From the NCBI GenBank assembly GCA_029257435.1, contig JARIBI010000204.1:1-53217 (forward strand): a stretch of 53,217 nt of DNA. The letters run 5' to 3'. The first letter of the stretch is position 1. Every line of letters begins with the position of its first letter. The notes below the pieces were generated by a model. The model had not been told where the DNA came from and did not search any database. It worked only from the letters and a program-made list of their open reading frames with translations. Both the position numbers and the translations under genes were made by a program. The stretch comes from Sporosarcina sp. (GTDB lineage: Bacteria; Bacillota; Bacilli; Bacillales_A; Planococcaceae). Of the stretch, positions 16,989 to 24,900 are shown in pieces.

Positions 16989-17018
16989 GAAGAACCGCTG
17001 TCATAGCGGTTCTTTTTC
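16989..17018 (+). terminator. Terminator of the sigma/anti-sigma operon
   Basis: The stem AGAACCGCT / AGCGGTTCT with a T-run follows the anti-sigma stop and precedes the next ECF-type promoter. Confidence 0.88.
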
Positions 17019-17055
17019 TTTTTCATCCGAATCTTTTAAAGTTTTTTCGACAAAA

Positions 17056-17092
17056 AGTGATCCATTCTTTTTTTCATTCCGTTAGCTTATTA
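17056..17092 (+). promoter_or_regulatory. Predicted ECF-type promoter of the surface-protein/sortase unit
   Basis: AGTGATC (17056-17062), 17 bases and CGTTAGCTTATTA (17080-17092) are identical in both blocks and in spacing to the element upstream of the sigma gene. The start codon follows about 23 bases later with AAAAGGAGAG between. Confidence 0.75.
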
Positions 17093-17114
17093 CAAAACCG
17101 AAAAGGAGAGATTC

Positions 17115-18476
17115 ATGATGAACTACAAAAAACTCGCAGCAATTCCATTAAGTGTTTCACTATTATTCCCAATGGGGGCCATCGCAAATGCAGCTGATAA
17201 CTCAGGACACGGAACCTCTTCAATGGCCGTCTCTAACCCAGCTACAGATTTGAGAGCGACTCTGGATTCAATCCTTTCCGAACACGCATACTTAGCAATT
17301 ATCGCAATGCAAAAAGGAATTGACGGTTCAAAAGACTTTGATGCGGCTGCTGCCCAACTAGGAGAAAACACAGACGAGCTATCCGCAGCCATCGGATCTG
17401 TTTACGGAGACGATGCAGCAAATCAGTTCAAAGAAATCTGGGGCAGCCACATTGGATATTTCGTGGAATATGTAAAAGCTACAGCCGCTAATGATGAAGA
17501 AGGACGAAAGAAAGCCGTTTCCGAATTAGATGGTTATCGAGTAACTCAAGCTAAGTTTTTGGACACTGCAACTGAAGGACGTCTTAAAGCGAAAGACTTA
17601 GAAGAAGGTTTAAAAATGCACGTTGACCAGCTAATCTGGGCATTTGACAATTACAATGCAGGAGAATATGAGAAAGCGTATGAAGGCATTACGGAGTCGA
17701 TGATGCATATGTTTGGTACAGGTAAAGGGATCTCTTGGGCAATTACTGACCAATTCCCAGACAAATTCGATAAAATGTCTGTTGATACTCCCGCTGCAGA
17801 TTTACGTGAGCAGCTGAATAACCAGTTCTCTACTCACGCAGCACTCGCTATCCTGGCCATGCAAAAAGGAATTGACGGTGCGAAAGACTTTGATGTATCT
17901 GCTGCGGAACTAAACGGCAACACAGAGGACCTTACAAAATCAATTGAATCCGTGTACGGTGCTGAAGGTGCCAAGCAGTTTAATGACATTTGGAGCAGTC
18001 ACATCGGTTACTTCGTAGACTATGTAAAAGCTACAGCCGGAGATGACGCTGAAGGACAAAAAGCGGCAATGGCAAATCTTGATGACTACCGCGTCAAACA
18101 AGCCGCTTTTCTAGAGACCGCAACAGAAGGACGTTTGAAAGCAGCTGATCTAGAAGAAGGATTGAAAGTTCACGTAGATCAGCTTCTAGCAGCCTTTAAC
18201 AAATATCACGATGGCGATTACGATGGTGCATATGATGACATTCACGAAGCTTATAGCCACATGTTCGGAGTAGGCACTATGATGGCTGGTGCAATTGTCG
18301 ACCAGTATCCAGACAAATTTGCAGGTTCAATGCCTGCAGATATGCCTAAAACAGGGTTAGGCGGCATGAGTCAAGAGTCGAATGATTCTACAGTTATGTG
18401 GATTTTAACTAGTTTGATACTTGCAATGGCTGCAGGTGCTGTTGTGATCCGCAAGACACGTACTGAAAACAACTAA
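17115..18476 (+). CDS. Sortase-anchored two-repeat helical surface protein
   Basis: This 453-residue secreted protein has a signal peptide (residues 1-27, ending AIANA-A) and two homologous repeats of about 180 residues (about 43-215 and 227-400). A cell-wall sorting signal MPKTG at 410-414 is followed by a membrane helix and a basic tail. Each repeat is predicted all-helical and keeps four histidines with flanking residues: SEHAYLA or STHAALA, SHIGYFV, HVDQL and HMF. This spacing suggests a four-helix bundle that could bind metal or haem. Relatives are sometimes labelled copper amine oxidase, but no amine-oxidase catalytic domain is visible. The sortase gene directly downstream is its likely anchoring enzyme. 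Function unknown. Confidence 0.88.
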   Translation: MMNYKKLAAIPLSVSLLFPMGAIANAADNSGHGTSSMAVSNPATDLRATLDSILSEHAYLAIIAMQKGIDGSKDFDAAAAQLGENTDELSAAIGSVYGDDAANQFKEIWGSHIGYFVEYVKATAANDEEGRKKAVSELDGYRVTQAKFLDTATEGRLKAKDLEEGLKMHVDQLIWAFDNYNAGEYEKAYEGITESMMHMFGTGKGISWAITDQFPDKFDKMSVDTPAADLREQLNNQFSTHAALAILAMQKGIDGAKDFDVSAAELNGNTEDLTKSIESVYGAEGAKQFNDIWSSHIGYFVDYVKATAGDDAEGQKAAMANLDDYRVKQAAFLETATEGRLKAADLEEGLKVHVDQLLAAFNKYHDGDYDGAYDDIHEAYSHMFGVGTMMAGAIVDQYPDKFAGSMPADMPKTGLGGMSQESNDSTVMWILTSLILAMAAGAVVIRKTRTENN

Positions 18477-18479
18477 TTT

Positions 18480-18505
18480 GAAGGGGGGCTAGTTCCCCTT
18501 CTTTT
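18480..18505 (+). terminator. Weak terminator or attenuator before the sortase gene
   Basis: The stem GAAGGGG / CCCCTTC followed by CTTTTA lies between the surface-protein stop and the sortase start. It may lower sortase expression relative to its substrate. Confidence 0.6.
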
Positions 18506-18538
18506 ACTTTACACTACTTTTCCACGGAGGTGGTCATA

Positions 18539-19183
18539 ATGAAAATTACAGCACTCCTTACTTCAGGGCTTATCGCACTGTCTCTTGCCGGGTGCAGCAG
18601 TTCACAAGATTCTCCACCCCAATCCGAAGAGAGGCTGGAACTTCAATCTTCCCCGCCCTCAACACAAGAAGCAGCTGTTGAAAAACCTTCATCTGAAGGA
18701 CTATCACTAGTAGCAGAGCAAAAAGGAATCAAGCCCGTCACACTTGAAATACCTGCAATCGGGGTAACGTCCGATATCGAAAATGTCGGGGAGTTAGAAA
18801 ATGGACAGATGGGCGTTCCTGAAGGTGTCGATAATGTCGGCTGGTTCGAACCAGGTACATTACCGGGAAACCGCGGCAGCTCCGTGATGGCCGGGCATAT
18901 CGATTCCCTTACTGGTCCTGCTGTTTTTTATAAGCTTGACCAATTAAAAAAAGGGGATGAAGTTGTCGTGAAAGATGCTGAAGGGAAATCATTGACCTTC
19001 ATCGTCACTAAAACCGAACGGTATCCTCGAAAAGATGCACCCATTGACGAGATCTTCGGATTCTCTTATGGCAGTCGTTTAAATTTGATCACGTGTACCG
19101 GAGAATTTAACCGTAAAGCTAAAACGCACGAGGAACGGTTAGTTGTCTATACAGAACTGGCAGACCAAGATAGCGAAGGTTGA
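18539..19183 (+). CDS. Sortase (class F/D-like) with lipoprotein signal
   Basis: Sortases cut surface proteins at an LPxTG-type motif and join them to the wall. This 214-residue protein has a lipobox LSLAGC (C19), a Ser/Pro/Glu-rich linker, and a sortase barrel with IPAIGVTSDI, GWFEPGTLPGNRG and the catalytic set H120 (MAGHID), C186 (LITCTG) and R200 (EERLVVY). The lipoprotein anchor replaces the usual membrane helix. The ATG at 18539 has CGGAGGTGG upstream. It lies 60 bases after the MPKTG protein, so it is probably a dedicated sortase. The exact class is uncertain from sequence reading alone. Confidence 0.88.
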   Translation: MKITALLTSGLIALSLAGCSSSQDSPPQSEERLELQSSPPSTQEAAVEKPSSEGLSLVAEQKGIKPVTLEIPAIGVTSDIENVGELENGQMGVPEGVDNVGWFEPGTLPGNRGSSVMAGHIDSLTGPAVFYKLDQLKKGDEVVVKDAEGKSLTFIVTKTERYPRKDAPIDEIFGFSYGSRLNLITCTGEFNRKAKTHEERLVVYTELADQDSEG

Positions 19184-19225
19184 CTTCACGGAGTGCGGGT
19201 ATACTGCTACAAAGGAGTGAGGTCT

Positions 19226-20131
19226 ATGAAGTCATCACAACAGGAACCGTCCATTTCTCCAATTGAAGCCGTAGATATCATTGAACACGTCGCCGGGACC
19301 CATAAGGGATACCGAAGAGCACACGCAAAAGGTATTGGATTCAATGCTATATTCACGCCGAATACTAATGCAAAGCCTTTCACTCAAGCGTCATTTTTAC
19401 TTGGAAACGCGCAAACCGTCATCGTTCGTTTTTCCCATAGTTCCCCTATCCCAAACTCTTCCGAGCAACTGATCCCAATAAAAGGAATGGCCGTACAGTT
19501 TCCAACGTCTGACGATAAGGCAATCTCTCTCGTAATGGCCAACGCACCAGTGTTCCCGACCAAAACACCTGAAGCATTCGTACGGCTTATCCAAGCATTC
19601 GGCACAAAGAATCAGCCGCTAAAAGAAAAACTCGCAACCATTAGCAGCGATACGGAATTCAAAACCGTTCCTGCCCTGCTCAAGCAATTAAAAACACCTG
19701 CAAGTTTTGCCACTACTCGATTTTGGGCAATCCATGCTTATATTCTCACAGCTGATTCAGGTGAACGCCAGGCGGTCCGTTTTTCCTTTGAACCTGTGGC
19801 AAAGGAAGACAAACTCCCCTTCACAACAAAAGATATGGAGTTAGAATTATTGGAACGCATGATAGATTCACCAGTTCATTTCAGACTTCTTATGACTCTG
19901 GCAGCACCTGAAGATCCAATTAATGATCCTTCCATTTCATGGCCGGAAGATCGATTAGTGATTGATGTCGGTGAGTTGGTTCTAACTGAAAAACGAGAAG
20001 ACCTAGCAGAAGACATTTTGTTTAACCCCACAAACGAAACGCTAGGCTTCAGCTGTTCAGAAGATCCAGTGCTCAATTATAGATCTGAAGTATATGAAGA
20101 ATCTTTTCGCAGACGTTCATCTGATTTGTAG
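19226..20131 (+). CDS. Catalase-related haem peroxidase (SrpA-like)
   Basis: This 301-residue member of the small catalase-related family (SrpA type) is shorter than true catalases. The conserved distal His region is GTHKGYRRAHAKGIGF, followed by TVIVRFSHSSPIPN and GMAVQFP. The C-terminal segment DPVLNYRSEVYEESFRRR holds the expected proximal tyrosine. These proteins bind haem and act as peroxidases with weak catalase activity. I chose the ATG at 19226 with AAAGGAGTGAGG upstream, rather than the earlier GTG-type start. It follows the sortase by about 40 bases and may be read through from it. No signal peptide is seen. Confidence 0.88.
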   Translation: MKSSQQEPSISPIEAVDIIEHVAGTHKGYRRAHAKGIGFNAIFTPNTNAKPFTQASFLLGNAQTVIVRFSHSSPIPNSSEQLIPIKGMAVQFPTSDDKAISLVMANAPVFPTKTPEAFVRLIQAFGTKNQPLKEKLATISSDTEFKTVPALLKQLKTPASFATTRFWAIHAYILTADSGERQAVRFSFEPVAKEDKLPFTTKDMELELLERMIDSPVHFRLLMTLAAPEDPINDPSISWPEDRLVIDVGELVLTEKREDLAEDILFNPTNETLGFSCSEDPVLNYRSEVYEESFRRRSSDL

Positions 20132-20251
20132 GGATATTCCTGCTAGACATTGACCGATTATCGGAGATTCTCCTTTCCCGCGTTACAGGTTTTGACAGAG
20201 TTTAATAGGGGTACCTATAGGTTAATTGAGCTAGAAGAAGGAGGAATACTT

Positions 20252-20674
20252 ATGATTGCTTTAAAAAGTAAGATTGAAGGAAAGACCGTCATATACGGAA
20301 ATGCTCTGAAGCTTTTCAAAGAAGCAGGGATGGATATAGGAGGAGGGTGGGAATACGATCACGGTATGTTTGATACGATTCTTTATCAGCGCAAGGAAAC
20401 GACAATCTATTTAAGAGTCCCTTTCCAAGTGCTCGAAGGCGAGTTAGATTCCCCTAGGACCGTTATCCGTTTTCAAACGCCTTTCGTTATTAAGCATGTT
20501 ATGAATATCGGCTTAGACGAAGAAGACAGTGCCACGATGACAGTCGCGGGATTGGAGCAATTTCAGGCTCCACAAGATCCAGATGCTCCTATTGACCGGC
20601 AGCATGAATTTGCGTTGGATGCACAAACGAAACTCGACGAGATTACCGAAGACGTCATGTTTGCTTCTATCTAA
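20252..20674 (+). CDS. yugN: YugN-family protein
   Basis: This small protein (140 residues from the ATG at 20252) matches the Bacillales YugN-like family in the segments SKIEGKTV, GGGWEYDHGMFDT, YLRVPFQVLEGELD and PFVIKHVMNIGLD. The ATG at 20252 has AGAAGGAGG at a good distance, so longer open readings upstream are not needed. The family function is unknown. It stands alone, followed by a terminator. Confidence 0.88.
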   Translation: MIALKSKIEGKTVIYGNALKLFKEAGMDIGGGWEYDHGMFDTILYQRKETTIYLRVPFQVLEGELDSPRTVIRFQTPFVIKHVMNIGLDEEDSATMTVAGLEQFQAPQDPDAPIDRQHEFALDAQTKLDEITEDVMFASI

Positions 20675-20706
20675 CCTCCAGCATACATACACTGCTACTT
20701 CCCTAT

Positions 20707-20737
20707 GAAAACTGCCTGCTTGTTTGGCAGTTTTTTT
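20707..20737. terminator. Terminator between yugN and the XRE pseudogene
   Basis: The stem AAACTGCC / GGCAGTTT is followed by a long T-run on the plus strand. It lies between convergent yugN and the broken regulator. Confidence 0.85.
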
Positions 20738-20743
20738 ACGGAG

Positions 20744-21201
20744 TTACCTCTTGATTTGACTTAGTTCATGAAACCTATCCAACACTTCTTGTTCGTCGAA
20801 TGTACTGAAACAGACATAATCTTCTTTGTCTACTAGTCTAAAATGCTGGCTAATTAGATTCTGCTGGATTCTAAACTCACTTTCGTTTTCAAGTTCCCTC
20901 CACCAAACTTTCCCGCCCATAGTCTTTCTTTTTGGACGATCCAATCCATCATGGGCAATCGTACGGATCACCTCTAAAGAGGCATCTCCTAAAAGCGATT
21001 GAATGCTTTCACTGTCCGAAAATAGTGCGATTATCGCTACAACAACAGTCCAGCTGGCAGCCGTTGGGTTTTTCTCTATTTGTACGAGCGTTTTTTGGAT
21101 ATGCCAAGAATCGATGCCATGGTTTCTTGAGAATAACCTGCTTCTGTACGTATGAGAATGGCTCGTTGTGAGATTTGTTCAATAAGCTGTTCAGAATTCA
21201 T
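20744..21201 (-). pseudogene. XRE-type helix-turn-helix regulator, single frameshift
   Basis: From the ATG at 21201 the minus strand reads MNSEQLIEQISQRAILIRTE then AGYSQETMASILGISKK, a clear HTH_3 domain, and runs into TAG a few codons later. Adding one base to the A-run at 21091-21096 restores TLVQIEKNPTAASWTVVVAIIALF and joins the frame that continues to the stop at 20744 (VIRTIAHDGLDRPKRKTMGGKVWWRE and beyond). The full product would be about 152 residues. One missing base in a homopolymer is either a real lesion or a sequencing error. Targets unknown. Confidence 0.85.
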
Positions 21202-21350
21202 GCGAAATCCTTTCTTAATAGTGTAATTCTCCACTTCAAGAAGTACTTACACAAAATAAATGATTACTTCGGCAACTTGCATCTCCCATTTCCGTCTTGT
21301 TACTAACAGAGTACTAAGAAAAGTACGTACTAGGAAATGGAGCGACTTAG

Positions 21351-21929
21351 ATGAAAAAGGGGAAACGTCTATTGTTTATAGGACTAAGCGGTTTGTTCAT
21401 AGTTTTTGCGTGGTGGTTCTCAACAGGACATGCGATGAAAGAGGCTCAAAACAAGCGTGCTGATGGAAACTATACGATCGCAGTCGTTCTTGGCGCTAAA
21501 GTGAATGGAACTGCTCCGTCACTTGCACTCCGATACCGGCTGGAGGCAGCACTCTCCTACGCCAATAGCCATCCGGACGTAACGCTCGTTCTTTCTGGCG
21601 GACAGGGTCCAGATGAAGGAATTAGTGAAGCACAGGCTATGGTGAATTATTTATTAGCACACGGTTTCCCTGAAGATCGAATGATTGTAGAAGATCAGTC
21701 TACTTCCACATATGAAAACTTAGTCAACACTAAGAAACTGATCCCTGAAAGCGTGACAGGAATCACCATAATCACTAGCGATTATCATGTAGCACGGGCC
21801 GGATACCTTGCTGAAAAAGAAGGCTATGAATGGGATGCCATTCCCGCCAAAACTCCAAAAATTGTCGAAACTAAAGTTCGATTCCGCGAGCGGCTAGCCC
21901 TGTTGAAAACGTGTATTGCCGGAAAATGA
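21351..21929 (+). CDS. YdcF/SanA-like DUF218 membrane-anchored protein
   Basis: This 192-residue protein has one N-terminal membrane helix (residues 5-24) and a DUF218 domain outside: AVVLGAKVNGTAPSLALRYRLEAAL, VLSGGQGPDEGISEAQAM, EDQSTSTYENLVNTK and ITSDYHVARAGYLA. Related proteins (SanA, YdcF) affect envelope permeability; the reaction is unclear. The ATG at 21351 has GGAG 11 bases upstream. The last codons overlap the start of an atoE remnant, so the native C-terminus may have been altered by the event that brought the remnant in. Confidence 0.88.
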   Translation: MKKGKRLLFIGLSGLFIVFAWWFSTGHAMKEAQNKRADGNYTIAVVLGAKVNGTAPSLALRYRLEAALSYANSHPDVTLVLSGGQGPDEGISEAQAMVNYLLAHGFPEDRMIVEDQSTSTYENLVNTKKLIPESVTGITIITSDYHVARAGYLAEKEGYEWDAIPAKTPKIVETKVRFRERLALLKTCIAGK

Positions 21930-22183
21930 ATAGGCGAATCGGAGGCCAGTGGGCTGTCCAGGCACCAATTATGCTGGATGCTGCCCAGACGCTCGGAGTT
22001 AGTTATTCTAAAACTGCAATGGCTTTCACTCGGGGCGATACTTGTACGAATATGAGACAACCCTTTTGGGCACTACCTGGACTCGCAATCGCAGAGCTTC
22101 GCGCCAAAGACATAATGGGATATTGTGTTTTCTTTCTCATGCTTAGCGGTATTGTTATTCGTGTCGGTTTGTATATCTTCTAA
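21926..22183 (+). pseudogene. AtoE-type short-chain fatty acid transporter, C-terminal remnant
   Basis: The 85-residue reading contains GGQWAVQAPIMLDAAQTLGVS, YSKTAMAFTRGDTCTNM, QPFWALPGLAIAELRAKDIMGY and a last membrane helix. These match the end of AtoE short-chain fatty acid transporters, which are about 440 residues. The first ~80% is missing, and no ribosome site of its own is visible. It directly abuts the DUF218 gene, which marks a deletion or insertion joint. Confidence 0.8.
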
Positions 22184-22196
22184 CTATTTTAGAACT

Positions 22197-22246
22197 AAAA
22201 AAGGGACGATCCGAGTGTCAATTCGACTCAATGGATCGTCCCTTTT
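22197..22246. terminator. Bidirectional terminator before yqeY
   Basis: The stem AAAGGGACGATCC / GGATCGTCCCTTT, with a small inner hairpin, separates the atoE remnant from convergent yqeY. Confidence 0.88.
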
Positions 22247-22258
22247 ATATAATTGACA

Positions 22259-22696
22259 TTAGCTGTTCAAATATTCTTTCACAGCTTGTGATACGACTTT
22301 CCCTTCAGCGCTGCCAGCCGTTTCTTTCATCATCTGACCCACGACTTGGCCCATAGAACTTTCTTTGCTTATCCCAAGTTTGGCGATAAGTTCTTTTACT
22401 TCATCGACAGAAAGCTGTCTCGGTAAATAGTGTTCAATGATTGCAATTTTTTCAGTTTCTGCAGCAACAATGTCTTCACGATTTGCTTTTTGACCTTCTT
22501 CAAGAGACTGTTTTGTTTGCTTAAGCTCACGCTGAACCACTTTCAACTCTTCCTCTTCCGTTAACTCGCGTTTAAGATCCAGTTCTTGGTTTTGAATCCC
22601 TGCACGCAATAAGTTAATAACTCCTTTTTTGACCGTGTCCTTTTCTTTCATAGCTGTTTTCATATCAGCCATTAATGTCTTTTTAAGTTCTGACAT
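22259..22696 (-). CDS. yqeY: GatB/YqeY domain protein
   Basis: The 145-residue protein has the full YqeY family profile: an N-terminal helical part (LMADMKTAMKEKDTVKKGVINLLRA, key part KEKD...INLLRA) and a C-terminal domain with IEHYLPRQLS, ELIAKLG and DMGKVMK-type residues seen here as SMGQVVGQMMKE. YqeY resembles the tail domain of the GatB amidotransferase subunit that contacts tRNA, but its own function is not settled. In B. subtilis it follows rpsU; here rpsU is not adjacent. Confidence 0.93.
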   Translation of the reverse strand: MSELKKTLMADMKTAMKEKDTVKKGVINLLRAGIQNQELDLKRELTEEEELKVVQRELKQTKQSLEEGQKANREDIVAAETEKIAIIEHYLPRQLSVDEVKELIAKLGISKESSMGQVVGQMMKETAGSAEGKVVSQAVKEYLNS

Positions 22697-22822
22697 TGCA
22701 ATCCCTCATTTCAGAAAGTACGTTCAGTTCTAGTATACAAAAAAAATCCCTAATCGACACTCTCCATGCCTTCACGGTACCAATCCAGTTGAATGAGCGT
22801 TGAAATTTCTACTCCCAGCACT

Positions 22823-22866
22823 CAAAAAGAAGCCCGGACCCCCTTTAAGAGCCTGAGCTTCTTTTT
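22823..22866 (-). terminator. Terminator of ykuS
   Basis: The stem AAAAAGAAGC / GCTTCTTTTT around a GC-rich inner stem directly follows the ykuS stop on the minus strand. Confidence 0.8.
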
Positions 22867-22870
22867 GCTA

Positions 22871-23104
22871 TTATCGAGCGAGTCTTTTTTCAACATCATC
22901 CACGATCTCTTGAACTGAGTTTCCTTCAATACTAACGACCGGAAAATCATATTTGTCCACATTGACATCACTTAACGCACGAACTACCCCGAAATCATAA
23001 CCGCTTATGTTTTCATCGGATTCAAACATCTTCACTTCATGACCTTTTTCCTCAAGCGCTTGTTTCACGTCATCGAATGGTTTTTCAACTGCAATTTTAG
23101 CCAA
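22871..23104 (-). CDS. ykuS: UPF0180 family protein YkuS
   Basis: This 77-residue soluble protein matches UPF0180/YkuS: an N-terminal KIAVEKPFDDVKQALEEKGH, a central YDFGVVRALSDVNV, and VVSIEGNSVQEIVDDVEKRL at the end. A strong ribosome site (AAAAGGAGG) precedes it. It is conserved in Bacillales and of unknown function. Confidence 0.9.
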   Translation of the reverse strand: MAKIAVEKPFDDVKQALEEKGHEVKMFESDENISGYDFGVVRALSDVNVDKYDFPVVSIEGNSVQEIVDDVEKRLAR

Positions 23105-23277
23105 AATAATTTCCTCCTTTTAGCAATGAAATTCTTTATGATTATATTATTATCATTCCCGACACCCCGCATCTTCAAACTAAACTTATTTAACTATTCC
23201 CCCATCCGAATCTCCTATAATCCGCCTCTATGCCCTAATAACGAGGTTCAAAGTAATTTTCTTGGGGTATTTCTAAT

Positions 23278-24003
23278 ATGACAGTACGTAAAGGAAGTGA
23301 AACAATTTTGTTTGGGATTTCAGATTTATTTGCGCTAATTATATCTTCTTTCATCATTATTCCTGTTACAGTTTTCATACGTGAATTTGGATATTTGCCT
23401 GTTACTTATTTATTTGGTGTGAAAAATCCCCGGATTACGATTGGTTCCGGGCCAAGTGTATACATGTTCGGAGTCTTTGATATCCGCAAATATTATCATA
23501 TGTACAGCTGGTTCTCTTTCGATGATATAAAACGAAAAAGTAATTTTGCCTATATTATGGTATACGCCTCCCCTATTCTTACCAACACACTATTTGCTCT
23601 TACATTGAACACGTTGATCGCAAATGGATTAATGGAAGACCAAGCAAGGTTTTGGAACCGGTTTATATTTTATGCGTTTTTTTACGTTCTAATTGATGCA
23701 GTTCCTATGCTTATGACAAACGGAAAACCGAATAATGGAATGATTATTTATGAACTGATCCGCTATGGAAAACGTGTAGATTACTGTGAAGATGACATTA
23801 TTCCTTCCACTACTCAAGTGGACAATGAGTATGAAAAGGAAATGAAAAATATTGAAGAAAAGAAGGAGCAAATTGAAAAAGAAAAGCACGGAATAAGTGA
23901 AGAACCATTTGAAAGTGCAGAAAAAGAGGCTGAGCAGCGACAACTGGCAGAAGACGTTCAGGACGCTTCTGAAGAATTTTCAAAAGAAAAAGAATCCGAC
24001 TAA
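23278..24003 (+). CDS. M50-like membrane protein lacking the zinc-binding motif
   Basis: This is a 241-residue protein. Residues 15-34 form a membrane helix that ends in IREFGYLPVTYLFGVKNPRI, followed by IGSGPSVYMFG, a second hydrophobic stretch (IMVYASPILTNTLFALTLN) and a third (FIFYAFFYVLIDAVPM). This layout mirrors M50 (site-2) metalloproteases, whose first helix carries HExxH followed by a small-residue LFG and GxGP. Here the motif is R35-E36-x-x-Y39, so both zinc histidines are lost. The tail (180-241) is highly charged, Glu/Lys-rich and likely coiled coil. It is probably a non-catalytic relative; the function and partner are unknown. Confidence 0.65.
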   Translation: MTVRKGSETILFGISDLFALIISSFIIIPVTVFIREFGYLPVTYLFGVKNPRITIGSGPSVYMFGVFDIRKYYHMYSWFSFDDIKRKSNFAYIMVYASPILTNTLFALTLNTLIANGLMEDQARFWNRFIFYAFFYVLIDAVPMLMTNGKPNNGMIIYELIRYGKRVDYCEDDIIPSTTQVDNEYEKEMKNIEEKKEQIEKEKHGISEEPFESAEKEAEQRQLAEDVQDASEEFSKEKESD

Positions 24004-24004
24004 C

Positions 24005-24042
24005 AAAAAGGAAAGAGGTCCATTTCAGACCTCTTTCCTTTT
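24005..24042. terminator. Bidirectional terminator
   Basis: The stem AAAGGAAAGAGGTC / GACCTCTTTCCTTT lies between the M50-like gene and the convergent GNAT gene. Confidence 0.88.
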
Positions 24043-24487
24043 ATTGCGTTCTCATAATGTGCTCGCCGTTAATATCCCGTTCCTCAATGAACTTAAAACC
24101 TAGTTTCTGATAGAGCCGAACGGCGTTTTCATTCTCAGGGTAAACACTTAAGTAAATGGGCTGCTGTCCGTATTCCATCGTTACTTTACTCATTAACATC
24201 TTCATGAATTGAGTCCCGTAACCTTTGCCTTGGAATTGTTCATCAATCAGCAGCCGATCAATCCATAACCTGCCATTCGTACCTTCCGATTGGAAAAATC
24301 CATACATTGCAAATCCAACGAGCTCTTCGTTCACATAGAGTCCGACAGGTTTGAACTGCTTCCATTCAACGGAATCTTCGAGACATTCATAAGGTGTTTC
24401 AATATACTCTTTTTGTGACTGGGCAACTTTCAACTGTAAGATATCACGATAATTCGTTGCCGTTACGCCATGAATTTCAAGATTCAC
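24041..24487 (-). CDS. GNAT-family N-acetyltransferase
   Basis: This 148-residue protein has the GNAT fold. LWIDRLLIDEQFQGKGYGTQFMKML contains the acetyl-CoA loop QGKGYG near residue 92, and PIYLSVYPENENAVRLYQKLGFKFI is the family C-terminal motif. It resembles the spermidine/diamine or YkkB-like acetyltransferases of Bacillales, but the acceptor cannot be told from sequence. It is monocistronic. Confidence 0.88.
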   Translation of the reverse strand: MNLEIHGVTATNYRDILQLKVAQSQKEYIETPYECLEDSVEWKQFKPVGLYVNEELVGFAMYGFFQSEGTNGRLWIDRLLIDEQFQGKGYGTQFMKMLMSKVTMEYGQQPIYLSVYPENENAVRLYQKLGFKFIEERDINGEHIMRTQ

Positions 24488-24671
24488 GACTTTTCAACCC
24501 TTTCTGATACACTGCATAAATACTCATGCTTACGTGCTTGTCAACAAAATTGACGTCATTTCACAATACTAGGTTCCATCTTTTCATCCTCTGTACGTAT
24601 TTGCTCAACTTCTTCAGCGATTTCCAGCAGCCTGCAGGTTAACTCGCGCCCTCTCCTCTACCATCGTACTG

Positions 24672-24851
24672 ATGATTAATAAGTATTTAGCACTTTTTGA
24701 TGAAATGATGAAGATGAAAACGATGTGGGAGGAACTCGGGAAGTTCGAAAATCCTGTCGGCCATAAAGAAGCGTTTGAAGAAATATATAATACACTTCGC
24801 AGTGAAACAAACAACTTAGTCGTCCGTGTGAATTACGCATTTACTGAATAA
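24672..24851 (+). CDS. Small ORF of unknown function, or gene remnant
   Basis: A 59-codon reading (MINKYLALFDEMMKMKTMW..., ending NYAFTE) is acidic and helix-rich with no membrane segment. Codon use looks coding-like, but there is no clear ribosome site immediately upstream, so it may be the end of a decayed gene. A hairpin at 24857-24900 follows. I do not recognise the family. Confidence 0.35.
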   Translation: MINKYLALFDEMMKMKTMWEELGKFENPVGHKEAFEEIYNTLRSETNNLVVRVNYAFTE

Positions 24852-24856
24852 TGCAT

Positions 24857-24900
24857 GAAAAAAATTCCGCTTTACACACATTGTGCAAAGCGGGATTTTT
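24857..24900 (-). terminator. Terminator of tatAC
   Basis: The stem TCCCGCTTT / AAAGCGGAA with a T-run on the minus strand overlaps the tatC stop. Confidence 0.82.
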
